This document shows positions 62,173-64,000 of a stretch of DNA of 64,000 bases, in pieces. Location of the stretch: contig NZ_CP139960.1 of the NCBI RefSeq assembly GCF_034424215.1, positions 3,472,001-3,536,000 of the forward strand, written 5' to 3'. Position 1 is the first letter of the stretch, and each line of letters starts with the position of its first letter. The notes under the pieces were generated by a model. It did no database searches. It saw only the letters and a list, made by a program, of their open reading frames with translations, and was not told the DNA's origin. Origin of the DNA: Niabella yanshanensis. GTDB taxonomy: Bacteria; Bacteroidota; Bacteroidia; Chitinophagales; Chitinophagaceae. The translations under genes were made by a program, and so were the position numbers.

Positions 62173-64000
62173 ATGAAAGGCTTGCAAATCATGAGGGAAG
62201 AACCTCGGCGCATCCGTACCCGTAACTGGGCCGGGATGTTTTTGTTTTTTTTAGCAATCTTTTTTAGCAGCACCGGTTTTTCTCAAACTATTACGGTAAA
62301 GGGTAATGTTATAAGTGATGCCGGCTCGGCCTTGCCCAATGTTTCGGTGCAGGTGAAAGGCGCTACCATTGGTACTGCAACCGACTCTTCAGGAAATTTT
62401 TCAATCACAGTGCCGGGTGCCAATTCAGTTCTTGTTTTTAGTTCGATAGGTTATACCGAAAAAGAAGAGGCAGTTAACGGGCGTACCGAATTGGCAGTTG
62501 TGCTGACAGCATCATCACAAAGCCTGGAGCAGGTGGTGGTGATTGGGTATGGTACGGCCGCTAAAAGGGATTTGACGGGATCTATCGTTAAAATAAGTGG
62601 TGCCGAGGTTGCTGATAAACCGAACTCAAATCCTGTTGCTTCTTTACAAGGTAAAGTAGCTGGCCTGAGTGTGGTGAATAATGGAACTCCCGGTAGCGCT
62701 CCTGATATCAGAATAAGAGGTACTGGAAGTATTGGACAGGTGAAACCTCTTTATGTGGTTGATGGAATATTTCAGGATAACATTGATTATCTGAATCCCA
62801 ATGATATTGAGTCTTTAGAAATTTTAAAAGACCCTTCGTCATTGGCCATTTTTGGAGTTAAGGGTGCTACAGGTGTAATTGCTATCACTACTAAGAAAGC
62901 GAAGTCTGGGCAGGTGGTTGTAAATTTTAATACCTCTTTGGGTTTTAAAAATCTGGTAGACAAAATTCAAATGGCCAATGCGTCGCAGTTTGCAGAAATG
63001 TATACAGAAGAAATGATTGCTGCAGGTAATGCAGCTCCCACTATAAACGGCAATAGTAATACGGATTGGATTGATGCAGTAACGCGCGTAGGAAAGGTAA
63101 GCATTAATAATCTAAGTATATCCAGCGCTACTGAGAGAAATAAAGTGAATTTTGGCATTGGTTATTTGTATGATGAAGGCATTATCAAACATCAACAATT
63201 AAGCCGGTTCAATATTAATTTTAGCGATGAGTTTAAAGTAAGCAAGAATATTAAAGCCGGCGTTAATTTAATTGCCTCCAGGCAAAATAATCCATATGAT
63301 GTAGGAAGTGTTTTGGACGATGCAAGAAAAGTAGTGCCACAGATATCAGACGGTACCAAACGATTTCGTGTAAGAGATTTATATGGGAACCCTACTGACT
63401 CAATAGATGTAGATTTATATTCTGGTTTGGATGTAGGACTGCAAAACTCAGGTGTAGTTAACCCTTTGGTTAGGTTAGAAAACGAGTGGGACAGAGTCAA
63501 AAATATTGAGTTCCGAACAGTAGGTAGTGTTTTTTTAGACATTAACCTAAGTAAGAGCCTGAATTGGCGTTCGACAGTTTACGCAGATATTAGCAATGTA
63601 AATAAGCGCCAGTATACCCCAACCTATTATGCTTACGATCCTGTAACCAATACTCCTTATGTATATAGCCTTACAACCAAAATAAAAGAAAATGACGACT
63701 CCTATAAAAAGTACCAGCAGGATCATATTTTAACTTATAAAAAGAAGCTTGGTGATCACAACCTAACTGCAACAGCAGGCTTCACTACCTATTACTTTGG
63801 ATATTTTGGAAGAGAGGGCAATGCCAGTCAGAGTATAGCCGTTGGGGGCAAACCTATTCCAAACGATGAAAGGTTTTGGTATATCAACAATGGTTTTCAA
63901 GATCCACTAAGCACAACGGCTACGTCAACCCAAAACGAGTATACTACGGTTTCTGGTTTGGCCAGGGCTTTGTATAACTATAAAAATCGTTATTTTTTGA
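62173..64000 (+). CDS. SusC/RagA-type TonB-linked transporter, cut by the window edge
   Basis: Open from ATG 62173 to the last base with no stop: 609 codons of an expected 1000 or more. Signal peptide (after basic MKGLQIMREEPRRIRTRNW, core FLFFLAIFFSSTGFSQ), carboxypeptidase-D-like domain (ITVKGNVISDAGSALPNVSV), then the plug with LEQVVVIGYGTAAKRDLTGS, LQGKVAGLSVVNNGTPGS, VDGIFQDNIDYLNPNDIES and LKDPSSLAIFGVKGATGVIAI, then barrel strands. An ATG at 62191 is an alternative start. The partner SusD should lie to the right of the window. It is not closely similar to the SusC at 39014; ligand unknown. Confidence 0.93.
   Translation, partial: MKGLQIMREEPRRIRTRNWAGMFLFFLAIFFSSTGFSQTITVKGNVISDAGSALPNVSVQVKGATIGTATDSSGNFSITVPGANSVLVFSSIGYTEKEEAVNGRTELAVVLTASSQSLEQVVVIGYGTAAKRDLTGSIVKISGAEVADKPNSNPVASLQGKVAGLSVVNNGTPGSAPDIRIRGTGSIGQVKPLYVVDGIFQDNIDYLNPNDIESLEILKDPSSLAIFGVKGATGVIAITTKKAKSGQVVVNFNTSLGFKNLVDKIQMANASQFAEMYTEEMIAAGNAAPTINGNSNTDWIDAVTRVGKVSINNLSISSATERNKVNFGIGYLYDEGIIKHQQLSRFNINFSDEFKVSKNIKAGVNLIASRQNNPYDVGSVLDDARKVVPQISDGTKRFRVRDLYGNPTDSIDVDLYSGLDVGLQNSGVVNPLVRLENEWDRVKNIEFRTVGSVFLDINLSKSLNWRSTVYADISNVNKRQYTPTYYAYDPVTNTPYVYSLTTKIKENDDSYKKYQQDHILTYKKKLGDHNLTATAGFTTYYFGYFGREGNASQSIAVGGKPIPNDERFWYINNGFQDPLSTTATSTQNEYTTVSGLARALYNYKNRYFL

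Noticed and set aside
1-64000. tRNA, rRNA or CRISPR loci
   Set aside because: Intergenic regions were read on both strands; no cloverleaf with CCA-like end, rRNA segment or spaced direct-repeat array was found.

Overview
The window looks like a chromosomal segment from a Bacteroidetes member, most likely family Chitinophagaceae. The support is gene content: SusC/SusD pairs, DUF5689, DUF4290, GldC, long PurF-type and short CarB-type enzymes, and DUF4369/TlpA lipoproteins. Promoters also carry the Bacteroidetes -7 element TAnnTTTG instead of sigma-70 boxes, and clear Shine-Dalgarno sequences are scarce. No rRNA, tRNA or CRISPR array was seen.

Layout. 0-11.4 kb is core and housekeeping: a zincless Nei-type glycosylase, a Kv-type channel, a double-PDZ protein, gatB, a TlpA-like lipoprotein, a long amidophosphoribosyltransferase, a GH140-like protein, SixA, trmB, a DUF5522 protein and an alkyltransferase-like protein. 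11.4-14.9 kb holds a divergent MocR regulator and TonB receptor sharing a short promoter region with direct repeats. 15-18 kb holds DUF4290, a glycosyltransferase, gldC and an RluA-type synthase. 18.1-29.2 kb is an A+T-rich accessory island: an astacin-lectin lipoprotein, an intact IS256-family element and a surface-polysaccharide cluster of seven genes with duplicated GT4 and GT2 members. 29.4-37 kb is core again: LON-like protein, coaX, an outer-membrane protein, lptC, an SDR, lptB, a decayed TonB-C gene and a GH3 protein. 37.2-47.8 kb is a glycerol region (glpD, SusC, SusD, DUF5689, glpK, glpF). 47.8-61.7 kb holds idi, carB, an S8 protease, an M23 peptidase, bcp, a Uma2 protein, asd, a toxin-antitoxin remnant, a PfkB kinase and rpoN. 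The right edge cuts a second SusC gene.

The most notable item is upstream of asd. A textbook Bacteroidetes promoter drives an almost leaderless 13-codon ORF encoding MTIKKHTKIKKHP. Nine of its 12 residues after Met are Thr, Ile or Lys, which are end products of the aspartate pathway. Its stop codon abuts a sequence that can pair with the 5' arm of an intrinsic terminator just before asd. This has the architecture of ribosome-mediated transcription attenuation.

Other items worth checking: direct repeats in the MocR/TonB promoter; a perfect inverted repeat bracketing the PDZ gene's -7 box; twin palindromes before the ribbon-helix-helix antitoxin, whose PIN toxin has an in-frame stop; a TonB-C gene broken by three frameshifts; SusCD genes embedded between glycerol-catabolic genes; and word-like degenerate repeats in several intergenic regions.
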